Positions 33,541-41,363 of a stretch of 64,000 bases of DNA are shown here, piece after piece. The notes below the pieces were generated by a model that ran no database searches, was not told the DNA's origin, and was given only the letters and a program-made list of their open reading frames with translations. This stretch comes from Nonomuraea polychroma. GTDB taxonomy: Bacteria > Actinomycetota > Actinomycetes > Streptosporangiales > Streptosporangiaceae. The stretch is from contig NZ_SAUN01000001.1 of the NCBI RefSeq assembly GCF_004011505.1, positions 10,443,501 to 10,507,500 on the forward strand, read 5' to 3'. A program made the position numbers and the translations under genes. Every line of letters begins with the position of its first letter. The first letter of the stretch is position 1.

Positions 33541-34227
33541 ATGATCCCTCAGGGGCGCGACCGCGGACGGGGATGGCGCGCGGCGGCGGCGGCGGTGGCG
33601 TTCGCGCTGACGGGCCTCGTCATCTACACGCTGTTCTCGTCGGGATTCGGGCGCACAGCCCGCCCTGCAGCGGAGGCGCCTCCGCCTCTGGCCGTGGCCA
33701 CTCCAGAGGCACGCCTTGACGGGAACCCGGCGGAGGCCGCCCGTCCCGCGTCAGCCGGGCCCACGCCTGCCTCGTCGGACAAAGGACCGAGCGCGGCCGC
33801 GGCCGGCGCGCCCACCCGCGTCTCGGACCCACGGGCCACCACCCTCGCGGTGATCTCCGACGACTTCTGGCTCACCTACCTCCCCGCGGGGCTCGAACGC
33901 AGCGGCGGCGGGGTGATCGAGCCCGAGCCTGGCGTCGACGGCGGCTGGGCCAGGTTCGGCACCGCGGACAGGTTCGTCGAAGTGCAGGTCGAGCACGGTA
34001 TCGTGGCGGCGGACTGGCAGAGCTACCGCTCCCGGGTCACCCTGCTCGACGCACGCGACACGACCGTGCGAGGCCGGCCCGCCGCAGTCGGCCGGCATCC
34101 GAGCGGCGGCCGCGTCATCGTCTGGCTCGAACGGGTCGGCACGGGCGCGTGGATCAGAGTCAGCGAATCCCTCCGTGGGGAACTCGTCGCAGTTGCCGCC
34201 TCCGTGAAGGCTCCTGTAGGAGACTAG
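33541..34227 (+). CDS. Membrane-anchored exported protein of unknown function
   Basis: A 228-aa protein with one N-terminal hydrophobic helix (about 16-37), an Ala/Pro-rich linker (to about 100) and an external domain. The last part, GRPAAVGRHPSGGRVIVWLERVGTGAWIRVSESL (read as two halves around 178-211), resembles the end of the next gene's product. I do not recognise the family. The start at ATG 33541 lacks a strong ribosome site, so a later start is possible. Confidence 0.65.
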   Translation: MIPQGRDRGRGWRAAAAAVAFALTGLVIYTLFSSGFGRTARPAAEAPPPLAVATPEARLDGNPAEAARPASAGPTPASSDKGPSAAAAGAPTRVSDPRATTLAVISDDFWLTYLPAGLERSGGGVIEPEPGVDGGWARFGTADRFVEVQVEHGIVAADWQSYRSRVTLLDARDTTVRGRPAAVGRHPSGGRVIVWLERVGTGAWIRVSESLRGELVAVAASVKAPVGD

Positions 34228-34280
34228 GACCCCTTCCCAGTCCCTTGCTTCCGGGTATCCACACACGTCATGGGGGGTCG

Positions 34281-34799
34281 ATGCGTCGTCCGACGGCAGT
34301 GCTCCTCGTGCTCGCGCTCACCGGCTGCGGCGCCGGTGAGGTGCCCGAACCCGAGCCCACCGGCATCACCGCCACCGCAGTGCCGTCGTCGCCCGAACCG
34401 GCCAGGAGCAAGACCGTCTCGTTGTCCTGCGGCGACACCGACGTGCATCTGGCCGCGGTGCCGGCCGAGCTGAGGCGTGCGGGCTCGTTCGCCCACCTGG
34501 CCTCGCTCGCCCGCCGGCTCGACGTCGACGGCCTGATCTGGCGCAGGAACGACGAGCACCTCTACGTCGGCGTGGTCTGCGGCGTGCGCACCGCCGAGCA
34601 GTTCGCCACGCTGGTCGCCAGGTCGACGCTGACGGCGTACAAGGGCAGGCCGGCGCTGCGCTGGACCACCAAGCGGGGGCTGCGTAACTTCATGTGGCTG
34701 GAGCGGCCGGGCACCGCGGTCTACATCGGCGCGACACCCGGCCTCGCGCCCCAGATCAGGCACATCGCCGCAGGCGTGTCAGCGGGCCTCGGCCAGTAG
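34281..34799 (+). CDS. Lipoprotein of unknown function
   Basis: A 172-aa lipoprotein: signal MRRPTAVLLVLALTGC with the lipobox Cys16, then a Pro/Glu-rich linker and a compact domain. The segment KGRPALRWTTKRGLRNFMWLERPGTAVYI (about 118-146) matches the C-terminal part of the preceding protein in spacing and several residues (RPA, WLER-x-GT), suggesting duplication. ATG 34281 follows a run of G residues. The 3' end overlaps the convergent aspartate aminotransferase gene by 21 bases. Confidence 0.72.
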   Translation: MRRPTAVLLVLALTGCGAGEVPEPEPTGITATAVPSSPEPARSKTVSLSCGDTDVHLAAVPAELRRAGSFAHLASLARRLDVDGLIWRRNDEHLYVGVVCGVRTAEQFATLVARSTLTAYKGRPALRWTTKRGLRNFMWLERPGTAVYIGATPGLAPQIRHIAAGVSAGLGQ

Positions 34800-35987
34800 C
34801 TTGCCCATGCGGCTGACGCCCTCCACCAGGTCGTCGTCGCCCAGCGCGTACGACAGCCTGAAGTAGCCCGGCGTGCCGAACGCCTCTCCGGGCACCACCG
34901 CCACCTCGGCCTGCTCCAGGATCAGCTCGGCCAGCTCGCTCGAGGTCTGGGGCCGCCGGCCCCGCAGCTCCTTGCCGATCAGCTCCTTGACCGACGGGTA
35001 CGCGTAGAACGCCCCCTTCGGCTCGGGGCAGAACACGCCCGGGATCTCGTTGAGCATGCGCACCATCGTCTGGCGGCGCCGGTCGAACGCCGTGCGCATC
35101 TCGCCCACCGCCGACAGGTCGCCGGAGACCGCGGCCAGAGCCGCCATCTGCGCGACGTTGGAGACGTTGGAGGTGGCGTGCGACTGCAGGTTCGTGGCCG
35201 CCTTGACCACGTCGGCCGGGCCGATCAGCCAGCCCACGCGCCAGCCCGTCATCGCGTAGGTCTTGGCCACGCCGTTGAGGATCACCACGCGGTCGCCCAG
35301 CTCGGGGACGGCCGTGGCGATGCTGGTGAACTCGGCGTCGCCGTACACCAGGTGCTCGTAGATCTCGTCGGTGACGACCCACAGGCCGTGCTCGGCCGCC
35401 CAGCGGCCGATCGCGATCGTCTCCTCGCGCGAGTGGACGGCGCCGGTCGGGTTGGACGGAGAGACGAACAGCACGACCTTCGTACGCTCGGTGCGCGCGG
35501 CCTCCAGCCGCTCGACGCTCGCCAGGTAGCCGGTGGACTCGTCGGTGACGACGTCCACCTGCACGCCACCGGCCAGCTTGATCGCCTCGGGGTAGGTCGT
35601 CCAGTAGGGCGCGACCACGAGGACCTCGTCACCCGGGTCGAGCAGCGTCGCGAAGGCCTCGTAGACGGCCTGCTTGCCGCCATTGGTGATCAGCACCTGA
35701 GACGGCTCGACGGCATAGCCGGAGTCGCGCCTGGTCTTGTCGGCGACGGCCTGCTTGAGCTCGGGCAGCCCGCCCGCCGGGGTGTACTTGTGGAAGCGGG
35801 GCTGGCGGGCCGCCTCGATCGCCGCCTCGACGATGTAGCCGGGCGTCGGGAAGTCGGGCTCGCCCGCGCCGAAGCCGATGACGGGGCGTCCGGCCGCCTT
35901 CATCGCCTTGGCCTTGGCGTCCACGGCGAGGGTGGCAGACTCGGAAATCGCGGAAATTCTTGCGGAGATGCGAGGTCGGGTGGACAT
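34779..35987 (-). CDS. aspC: Aspartate/aromatic class I aminotransferase
   Basis: A 402-aa fold type I PLP enzyme. PLP Lys242 lies in NGVAKTYAMTGWR, with Asp207 and Tyr210 in VTDEIYEHL and Asn179 in SPSNPTGAV. The closest recognisable group is the bacterial Ib aspartate aminotransferases, which also act on other substrates such as prephenate. ATG 35987 is used; the frame could extend to 36050 but without family similarity. In actinomycetes this gene commonly stands before tRNA-Trp, secE and nusG, as here, though on the opposite strand. Confidence 0.88.
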   Translation of the reverse strand: MSTRPRISARISAISESATLAVDAKAKAMKAAGRPVIGFGAGEPDFPTPGYIVEAAIEAARQPRFHKYTPAGGLPELKQAVADKTRRDSGYAVEPSQVLITNGGKQAVYEAFATLLDPGDEVLVVAPYWTTYPEAIKLAGGVQVDVVTDESTGYLASVERLEAARTERTKVVLFVSPSNPTGAVHSREETIAIGRWAAEHGLWVVTDEIYEHLVYGDAEFTSIATAVPELGDRVVILNGVAKTYAMTGWRVGWLIGPADVVKAATNLQSHATSNVSNVAQMAALAAVSGDLSAVGEMRTAFDRRRQTMVRMLNEIPGVFCPEPKGAFYAYPSVKELIGKELRGRRPQTSSELAELILEQAEVAVVPGEAFGTPGYFRLSYALGDDDLVEGVSRMGKLLAEAR

Positions 35988-36126
35988 GGGTCCATCGTCC
36001 CACGTGGTCGTGACCTGGGCGATCAGGTTCGGGTTCGACGTACCGGGCATTCACCCGTATGCTTTCGCCTGGTCCTTCCGCCGCATGTCGCCGAGCGGTT
36101 CGGTCCAGGCAGTGAGTCGATCAGGG

Positions 36127-36132
36127 TACTCT
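36127..36132 (+). promoter_or_regulatory. Candidate -10 of tRNA-Trp
   Basis: TACTCT lies 12 bases before the mature tRNA 5' end; the same hexamer serves as the proposed -10 of rplJ. No clear -35 at standard spacing. Confidence 0.4.
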
Positions 36133-36144
36133 GGTTGATGACAT

Positions 36145-36217
36145 AGGGCACTGGCGCAATTGGTAGCGCACCGGTCTCCAAAACCGGCGGTTGGGGGTTC
36201 GAGTCCCTCGTGCCCTG
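36145..36217 (+). tRNA. tRNA-Trp (CCA anticodon)
   Basis: A 73-nt cloverleaf. The acceptor stem AGGGCAC pairs with GTGCCCT, with G as discriminator base. The D arm is GCGC/GCGC, and the anticodon stem CCGGT/ACCGG holds loop CTCCAAA with anticodon CCA. The T arm GGGGG/CCCTC includes one G-U pair and the TTCGAGT loop. CCA is not encoded after the discriminator. It precedes secE-nusG, a conserved actinobacterial arrangement. Confidence 0.97.
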
Positions 36218-36295
36218 CGAGTGCGGTCCGCGCAATGATAGGCGTGTAAGCGCGCCGCAAACTGCGTTGGATACCGACGAATTCAGGTGAGGACT

Positions 36296-36541
36296 GTGGC
36301 GATCGACACTCGCGGCGAGACCGCCGACAAGCCCAGTGGCGAAAAGAAGACGCGCACATCGCCTGCCCTTTTCTACCGGCAGGTCGTCGGCGAGCTTCGT
36401 AAGGTCATTTGGCCGACACGCAAGGATCTCATCACCTATACCACGGTCGTTCTGATATTCGTTCTGATCATGGTTGGCATCGTGTACGGCCTCGACGCCG
36501 CCCTGGGATGGCTGGTGCTCCGCGTTTTCGGCGGAGCCTGA
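36296..36541 (+). CDS. secE: Preprotein translocase subunit SecE
   Basis: An 81-aa single-helix SecE. The conserved amphipathic region RQVVGELRKVIWPTRKDLITY is followed by one membrane segment (TTVVLIFVLIMVGIVYGL). It stabilises SecY in the general secretion channel. GTG 36296 is preceded by AGGTGAGG; an in-frame GTG at 36287 would overlap that ribosome site. nusG follows 79 bases later, as usual. Confidence 0.93.
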   Translation: MAIDTRGETADKPSGEKKTRTSPALFYRQVVGELRKVIWPTRKDLITYTTVVLIFVLIMVGIVYGLDAALGWLVLRVFGGA

Positions 36542-36620
36542 TCCAGACGCCGCCGGTTCCGGCCTGACGGAGTCGCCATCGATACGAGCTCAATCGATAG
36601 ACGAAAGAGGAAGAGTCACC

Positions 36621-37385
36621 GTGTCCGAGTCTTCTATTCCGGCCGACGAGTCCCGCGAGGAGTGGGGCGACGAGCTGGAAGAGGCCACTGAGGAAGCCGC
36701 CGAGGCGGCTCTCGAAGAGGCCGAGGTCGCGGAGAGCGACGAGGCGGCCGAGGTCGAGGCTGTCGCCGCCGAGGACGCTTCGGATCTTCCCGACGTCGAC
36801 CCCGTCGAGGAGTTCAAGCAGTCGCTGCGCGGCCTGCCCGGCGAGTGGTATGTCATCCACTCCTATGCCGGCTACGAGAACCGCGTGAAGTCCAACATCG
36901 AGAGCCGCAACGTGTCGCTCAACATGGAGGACTACATCTACCAGGTCGAGGTGCCCACGCACACCGTCCAGGAGTTCAAGAGCGGCAAGAAGGTGCCGGT
37001 CAAGGAGCGTGTGCTGCCCGGCTACGTGCTGGTGCGCATGGAGCTGACCGACGAGTCCTGGGCCGCGGTGCGTAACACGCCCGGCGTGACCGGCTTCGTG
37101 GGCCTGTCCAACAAGCCGAGCCCGCTCAGCCTTGACGAGGTCGCCAAGCTGCTCGCGCCCGAGCCGAGCGAGGAGACCAAGAAGGCCGCGGCCAAGACGA
37201 CCGCGGGCCCGACGGTCGAGTTCGAGATCGGCGAGTCGGTCACGGTCATGGACGGCCCGTTCGCCACGCTGCCGGCCTCGGTGAGCGAGATCAGCCCCGA
37301 GTCGCAGAAGCTCAAGGTGCTCGTCTCGATCTTCGGCCGCGAGACCCCGGTCGAGCTGTCGTTCAACCAGGTCTCGAAGATCTAA
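36621..37385 (+). CDS. nusG: Transcription termination/antitermination factor NusG
   Basis: A 254-aa NusG. A long acidic N-terminal extension (about 15-60, rich in Glu/Ala) is followed by the NGN domain (WYVIHSYAGYENRVKSNIES to about 175) and a KOW domain (about 200-254, VTVMDGPFATLPASVSEI). The acidic extension is a feature of actinobacterial NusG. It binds RNA polymerase and affects pausing, termination and coupling to ribosomes. GTG 36621 follows GAGGAAGAG. Confidence 0.95.
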   Translation: MSESSIPADESREEWGDELEEATEEAAEAALEEAEVAESDEAAEVEAVAAEDASDLPDVDPVEEFKQSLRGLPGEWYVIHSYAGYENRVKSNIESRNVSLNMEDYIYQVEVPTHTVQEFKSGKKVPVKERVLPGYVLVRMELTDESWAAVRNTPGVTGFVGLSNKPSPLSLDEVAKLLAPEPSEETKKAAAKTTAGPTVEFEIGESVTVMDGPFATLPASVSEISPESQKLKVLVSIFGRETPVELSFNQVSKI

Positions 37386-37414
37386 GGCGATCGCATACAC
37401 TTAGACGTTCGGCT

Positions 37415-37437
37415 GGCCGTCTTCGCGAAGGGCGGCC
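37415..37437 (+). other. Hairpin in the nusG-rplK gap
   Basis: GGCCGTCTT pairs with AGGGCGGCC (9 bp including G-U pairs) within 37415-37437, between nusG and rplK. It could be an attenuator or part of an rplK leader. L1 or L11 operon leaders exist in other bacteria, but no such motif is proven here. Confidence 0.4.
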
Positions 37438-37506
37438 TTCCGACATGTCAGGGCTGCAATCGGATGGCCCTGACAAGCATCCCAATCAGGACCCGGAGAA
37501 GGACAA

Positions 37507-37938
37507 ATGCCTCCGAAGAAGAAAATCGCCGCTCTGGTGAAGGTCCAGCTTCCCGCTGGCCAGGCCACCCCGGCGCCGCCGGTGGGTACCGCCCTCGGTC
37601 CCCACGGCGTCAACATCATGGACTTCGTCAAGCAGTACAACGCTGCGACGGAGGCCCAGCGGGGCAACATCATCCCCGTTGAGATCACCATTTTCGAGGA
37701 CCGCAGCTTCACCTTCATCACGAAGACGCCGCCGGCCCCCGAGCTGATCAAGAAGGCCCTCGGCCTCGACAAGGGCAGCGCGGTCCCGCACCGCGACAAG
37801 GTCGGCAAGCTGAGCCGCGAGCAGCTGCGCAGCATCGCCGAGACGAAGATGCCCGACCTCAACGCCAACGACATCGAGGCCGCCGAGAAGATCATCGCCG
37901 GCACCGCCCGGTCGATGGGCATCACGGTCGCCGAGTAA
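37507..37938 (+). CDS. rplK: 50S ribosomal protein L11
   Basis: A 143-aa L11. The N-terminal domain begins KIAALVKVQLPAGQATPAPPVG and the C-terminal rRNA-binding domain ends GTARSMGITVAE. It forms part of the GTPase-associated centre with L10/L12 and is the thiopeptide target region. ATG 37507 is preceded by GGAGAAGGA. It is followed by rplA. Confidence 0.97.
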   Translation: MPPKKKIAALVKVQLPAGQATPAPPVGTALGPHGVNIMDFVKQYNAATEAQRGNIIPVEITIFEDRSFTFITKTPPAPELIKKALGLDKGSAVPHRDKVGKLSREQLRSIAETKMPDLNANDIEAAEKIIAGTARSMGITVAE

Positions 37939-37997
37939 CACCCTTTCCAGACGTTCGTGGGAGGGCCGTCAGGCCCGTCTACCACAAGGAGTAAGAA

Positions 37998-38717
37998 ATG
38001 AAGCGCAGCAAGGCGCACAAAGACGCGGCCGCCAAGGTCGACCGCGACAAGCTCTACACGCCCGTCGAGGCCGCGAAGCTCGCCAAGGAGACGTCGACCA
38101 CCAAGTTCGACTCCACCGTCGAGGTCGCGCTGCGGCTGGGCGTCGACCCTCGCAAGGCCGACCAGATCGTGCGTGGCACGGTCAACCTCCCGCACGGCAC
38201 CGGTAAGACCGCCCGGGTCCTGGTCTTCGCGACCGGTGACCGTGCCGAGGCGGCCCGCGAGGCGGGCGCCGACATCGTCGGCGCCGACGAGCTGATCGAC
38301 GAGATCTCCAAGGGCAACAGGCTCAACGAGTTCGACGCCGTCGTGGCCACGCCGGACATGATGGGCAAGGTCGGCCGCCTGGGCCGCGTGCTCGGTCCGC
38401 GTGGTCTCATGCCCAACCCGAAGACCGGCACCGTGACGCCCGACGTCGCCAAGGCCGTGACGGAGATCAAGGGCGGCAAGATCGAGTTCCGTACCGACCG
38501 GCAGGCCAACCTGCACTTCATCATCGGCAAGACGTCGTTCGGCGAGCGCGAGCTCCTGGAGAACTACGCTGCCGCCCTGGACGAGGTGCTGCGTCTCAAG
38601 CCGTCGGCGGCCAAGGGCCGTTACCTGAAGAAGGTCACGTTCTCCACGACGATGGGCCCGGGCGTCCCGGTCGACCCCAACGTCACCCGTGGCATCACCG
38701 CGGAGCTGGAGAGCTGA
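37998..38717 (+). CDS. rplA: 50S ribosomal protein L1
   Basis: A 239-aa L1, with FDSTVEVALRLGVDPRKADQ near residue 35 and MPNPKTGTVTPDVAKAV around 138. It binds 23S rRNA at the L1 stalk and in many bacteria represses its own operon by binding the leader mRNA. ATG 37998 has AAGGAG 8 bases upstream. A strong terminator follows. Confidence 0.97.
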   Translation: MKRSKAHKDAAAKVDRDKLYTPVEAAKLAKETSTTKFDSTVEVALRLGVDPRKADQIVRGTVNLPHGTGKTARVLVFATGDRAEAAREAGADIVGADELIDEISKGNRLNEFDAVVATPDMMGKVGRLGRVLGPRGLMPNPKTGTVTPDVAKAVTEIKGGKIEFRTDRQANLHFIIGKTSFGERELLENYAAALDEVLRLKPSAAKGRYLKKVTFSTTMGPGVPVDPNVTRGITAELES

Positions 38718-38735
38718 TTCTTCGCTCTTAGGAAT

Positions 38736-38763
38736 CCCCCGCCCGTTTTCGGGCGGGGGTTTT
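38736..38763 (+). terminator. Terminator of the rplK-rplA unit
   Basis: A perfect 10-bp GC stem (38736-38745 with 38750-38759), TTTT loop, followed by four T residues. It is 18 bases after the rplA stop. Confidence 0.93.
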
Positions 38764-39154
38764 CTTCTTCAGGGGGTCTTCTTCGTCCTCTTGTGAGGGG
38801 CTTCCGCGTGTGGCGAGGGTTCTTCCTCTTGTGGTGGGTTTTCCATCCTGTACGGCAAGCCGCCCCCACCCCAGTCGCCGTACTCCGGCTGAGGACCCTC
38901 CAGGGAGACGGCCTCTGAGCCCTTCAGTGGCTGGGCGCCGTGACGACGCACAGTGGGCCGGCCCCGTGGTGCCTGTGGGCCGTTCGAGCGTCGGAGGGCG
39001 TAAACCGGGTACGTAGCGGGCCAGGACGGCCAGAGGCGTTCGCATGGTGAGTTGTGAAGATGATGTGAAGGGCTTGTGGGGGATAACCCTGGGTTTTCCC
39101 CTAATTGTGCGGGGAAGGCGCTACGACCGTGGAATGCAAACGTAGGGTCAAGAC
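38764..39154. other. Non-coding gap between rplA terminator and lipoprotein gene
   Basis: I see no supported gene here. It holds copy A of the 110-bp repeat (38850-38961) and an imperfect palindrome (39078-39101, arms GGGGA and TCCCC with AACCC/GGGTT inside), which may belong to the promoter of the lipoprotein gene. Small frames on either strand lack ribosome sites. Confidence 0.6.
38850..38961. repeat. 110-bp structured repeat, copy A
   Basis: It shares with copy B (54704-54816) blocks such as ccagtcgccgtac, 25 identical bases from ggctgagg to gagacgg, and a 17-base tctgagcccttcagtgg block. A flanking inverted repeat (GTACGGC at 38850-38856 with GCCGTAC at 38877-38883) is partly kept in copy B, which suggests RNA structure. 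Confidence 0.88.
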
Positions 39155-39973
39155 ATGCTGAAGCGCACGATAAGTCTCGCCGCGGCCGGAGCCGCGCTCG
39201 TGGTGGCCTCGGTTGCCGGCTGTGGCACGGCTGCCCAGCCCATCCAGGTCAATTTGGCGGCCTCCGAAGTGCTGGCGCAGGCCGCGCAGAAGACGGCAGA
39301 GGTCTCGAGCTACACCGTCGACGCGGTGGCGAACGCGACGCATCCCCAGCAAGGCGACGGCAGGGTGCAGGGGCGGATGCTCTACCAGAAGCAGCCCCTG
39401 GCTGTGGACCTGACGCTGGACACCGTCGACATGGGCGGAAAGAGCCTGCCGGGCGGCGTGCGAGCCGTGCTGCAGGGCGACGCCGTCTACGTCAAGGTCG
39501 AGGCGCTCAAGGACCTGGTCGGTTCCACCAAGCCGTGGATCAAGGTCTCGCTCGCAGAGATGGGCGACTCCGCCCAGGTCAACCAGTACCTGGCCCAGAT
39601 CCAGCAGTTCGACCTGGCCAACGTGACGAAGCTGGTCACGGCCTCGCAGGACGTGACGTCGGTCGGCAACGAGAGCGTCAACGGTGAGGACACCACCCAC
39701 TACAGCGGCAGCTTCCCTGTCGACGCGGCCGTGCAGTTGCTGCCCGCGGAGGAGCAGCAGCAGGCCCGTACGAACCTCGCCGAGCTGAAGGACGTCAAGT
39801 TCGACATCTGGGTGGCCGCCGACGGGCTGCCGCGCAAGCTCGCGCTGAACGGGCAGAAGGAAGGCGCCACGCTCGACGCCACGCTGTTCTTCAAGGACTT
39901 CAACAAGCCCGTGACCATCGAGACTCCGCCCGCCGACCAGGTCGGAGAGCTGCCCAAGGGCACGACCAACTGA
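39155..39973 (+). CDS. LppX/LprAFG-type lipoprotein
   Basis: A 272-aa lipoprotein: a signal with lipobox VAGC (Cys23), then a domain with repeating amphipathic strands of the LppX/LprG family (SSYTVDAVANATHPQQGDGR, GGKSLPGGVRAVLQGDAVYVK, GEDTTHYSGSF). Family members bind lipid or lipoglycan in a hydrophobic pocket and help its transfer to the cell envelope. It sits between rplA and rplJ, an arrangement also seen in other actinomycetes. A lipid cargo is inferred from family. Confidence 0.85.
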   Translation: MLKRTISLAAAGAALVVASVAGCGTAAQPIQVNLAASEVLAQAAQKTAEVSSYTVDAVANATHPQQGDGRVQGRMLYQKQPLAVDLTLDTVDMGGKSLPGGVRAVLQGDAVYVKVEALKDLVGSTKPWIKVSLAEMGDSAQVNQYLAQIQQFDLANVTKLVTASQDVTSVGNESVNGEDTTHYSGSFPVDAAVQLLPAEEQQQARTNLAELKDVKFDIWVAADGLPRKLALNGQKEGATLDATLFFKDFNKPVTIETPPADQVGELPKGTTN

Positions 39974-39992
39974 TGGGTTGACGGAGAACGAT

Positions 39993-40021
39993 TTGGAAAC
40001 TCGGCGACCAGGACGTACTCT
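39993..40021 (+). promoter_or_regulatory. rplJ-rplL promoter
   Basis: TTGGAA (39993-39998) and TACTCT (40016-40021) have exact 17-base spacing, upstream of a 200-base leader. Confidence 0.6.
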
Positions 40022-40225
40022 GGTCGTTGCCGAAGACCGCCGGTCGTCGTCAGGTGCTCACAACCTGACGACCGAAGGCTCCACATCATGTGGACGACCC
40101 GCGCAGGTGTGATACGAGTTTCCCACATGGTGTTGATCCGTGTGTGAGCCCCGTGTGCGCTCCTGCGCCCGGGGCTGTTCTCATGTTCAGGGGCCTTCGC
40201 CGGTGGCACATCTGGAAGGAGGCCC
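40022..40225 (+). ncRNA. Putative L10 leader of rplJ-rplL
   Basis: A non-coding leader of about 200 bases ahead of rplJ. It contains a hairpin with outer stem AGCCCCG/CGGGGCT (40147-40153 with 40170-40176) and an inner GC-rich stem, followed by GTTCTC. In other bacteria, L10 with L12 binds such leaders to autoregulate the operon. The identity of this leader is inferred from position and structure, not from a matched consensus. Confidence 0.5.
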
Positions 40226-40750
40226 ATGGCGAGGCCGGATAAGGCGACAGCGGTTGCCGAGCTCAAGAACGAGTTCGCGGGCAGCGCTGCCGCCGTTCTG
40301 ACCGAGTACCGCGGTCTCACCGTCGCTCAGCTCAAGGAGCTGCGCACCTCTCTCGGTGAGAATGCGAAGTTCGCCGTGGCGAAGAACACCCTGACCAAGA
40401 TCGCCGCCAACGAGGCAGGCGTGACGGGTCTCGATGACCTGCTGGTTGGTCCGACCGCCGTCGCCTTTGTCAAGGGCGACGTCGTGGAGGCTGCCAAGGG
40501 TCTGCGTGACTTCGCCAAGGCCAATCCCCTTCTGGTGATCAAGGGCGGCGTGCTCGAGGGCAAGGCCCTCAACGCCACTGAGATCACCAAGCTCGCCGAC
40601 CTCGAGTCCCGCGAGGTCCTCCTCGCGAAGCTTGCCGGTGCGCTCAAGGCGAAGCAGAGCGCCGCTGCCGCGATGTTCGCCGCGCTGCCCACGCAAATGG
40701 CTCAACTGGCCGACGCCCTCCGCGCGAAGCGCGAAGAGGCGGGCGAGTAA
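40226..40750 (+). CDS. rplJ: 50S ribosomal protein L10
   Basis: A 174-aa L10 (ARPDKATAVAELKNEFAGS start; EYRGLTVAQLKELR rRNA-binding helix). The C-terminal helix (about 130-170) carries L7/L12 dimers. ATG 40226 is preceded by GGAAGGAGG. It is followed by rplL, as expected for co-translation of the stalk complex. Confidence 0.97.
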   Translation: MARPDKATAVAELKNEFAGSAAAVLTEYRGLTVAQLKELRTSLGENAKFAVAKNTLTKIAANEAGVTGLDDLLVGPTAVAFVKGDVVEAAKGLRDFAKANPLLVIKGGVLEGKALNATEITKLADLESREVLLAKLAGALKAKQSAAAAMFAALPTQMAQLADALRAKREEAGE

Positions 40751-40821
40751 CACGGGGGTTGCCGCACCTACCGCGGTCCCGTTCCTAGTTTTCTGCAAGT
40801 CCTAAACGTAAGGAAAACATC

Positions 40822-41211
40822 ATGGCGAAGCTCAGCACCGAAGAGCTGCTCGACACGTTCAAGGAGATGACCCTCCTCGAGCTGTCCGAGTTCGTGAAGC
40901 AGTTCGAAGAGGTCTTCGACGTCAAGGCCGCCGCCCCGGTCGCGGTTGCCGCCGCCGCCGGCGCTGCCCCCGCCGAGGCCGCTGTCGAGGAGGAGCAGGA
41001 CGAGTTCGACGTCGTTCTCGAGGCTGCCGGCGACAAGAAGATCCAGGTCATCAAGGAGATCCGCGCCCTGACGTCCCTGGGCCTCAAGGAGGCCAAGGAC
41101 CTGGTGGACGGCGCTCCGAAGAACGTCTTCGACGGCAAGGTCAACAAGGAGCAGGCGGAGAAGGCCAAGGCTGCCCTCGAGGGCGCCGGCGCCACCGTGA
41201 CCGTGAAGTAA
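40822..41211 (+). CDS. rplL: 50S ribosomal protein L7/L12
   Basis: A 129-aa stalk protein. The N-terminal dimerisation domain, an Ala-rich hinge (AAAPVAVAAAAGAAPAEAA, about 35-53) and the C-terminal factor-binding domain (EEQDEFDVVLEAAGDKKIQVIK onward) are all clear. A terminator starts 22 bases after the stop. Confidence 0.97.
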   Translation: MAKLSTEELLDTFKEMTLLELSEFVKQFEEVFDVKAAAPVAVAAAAGAAPAEAAVEEEQDEFDVVLEAAGDKKIQVIKEIRALTSLGLKEAKDLVDGAPKNVFDGKVNKEQAEKAKAALEGAGATVTVK

Positions 41212-41232
41212 GACGGTCCTGTCTCTTCTGAG

Positions 41233-41276
41233 AAGGGGCGCGAGACATCCTGGTGCCGGATGTCTCCGCCCCTTTT
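41233..41276 (+). terminator. Terminator of rplJ-rplL
   Basis: A two-part stem: outer AAGGGGCG/CGCCCCTT (41233-41240 with 41267-41274) and inner GAGACATCC/GGATGTCTC, separated by one bulged C, followed by TT. Confidence 0.88.
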
Positions 41277-41363
41277 CGCATGCCTGGGCCGTGCCGACGC
41301 GGCTCAGGAGATTCTCATCCGGGTTTCATCGCCCCGCCAAACGGCTTGCCTAGCGTGCCGGAT

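Noticed and set aside
41253..41363. Longer start of the glycosyltransferase
   Set aside because: This start lies inside the rplL terminator hairpin and the added residues are not membrane-like.
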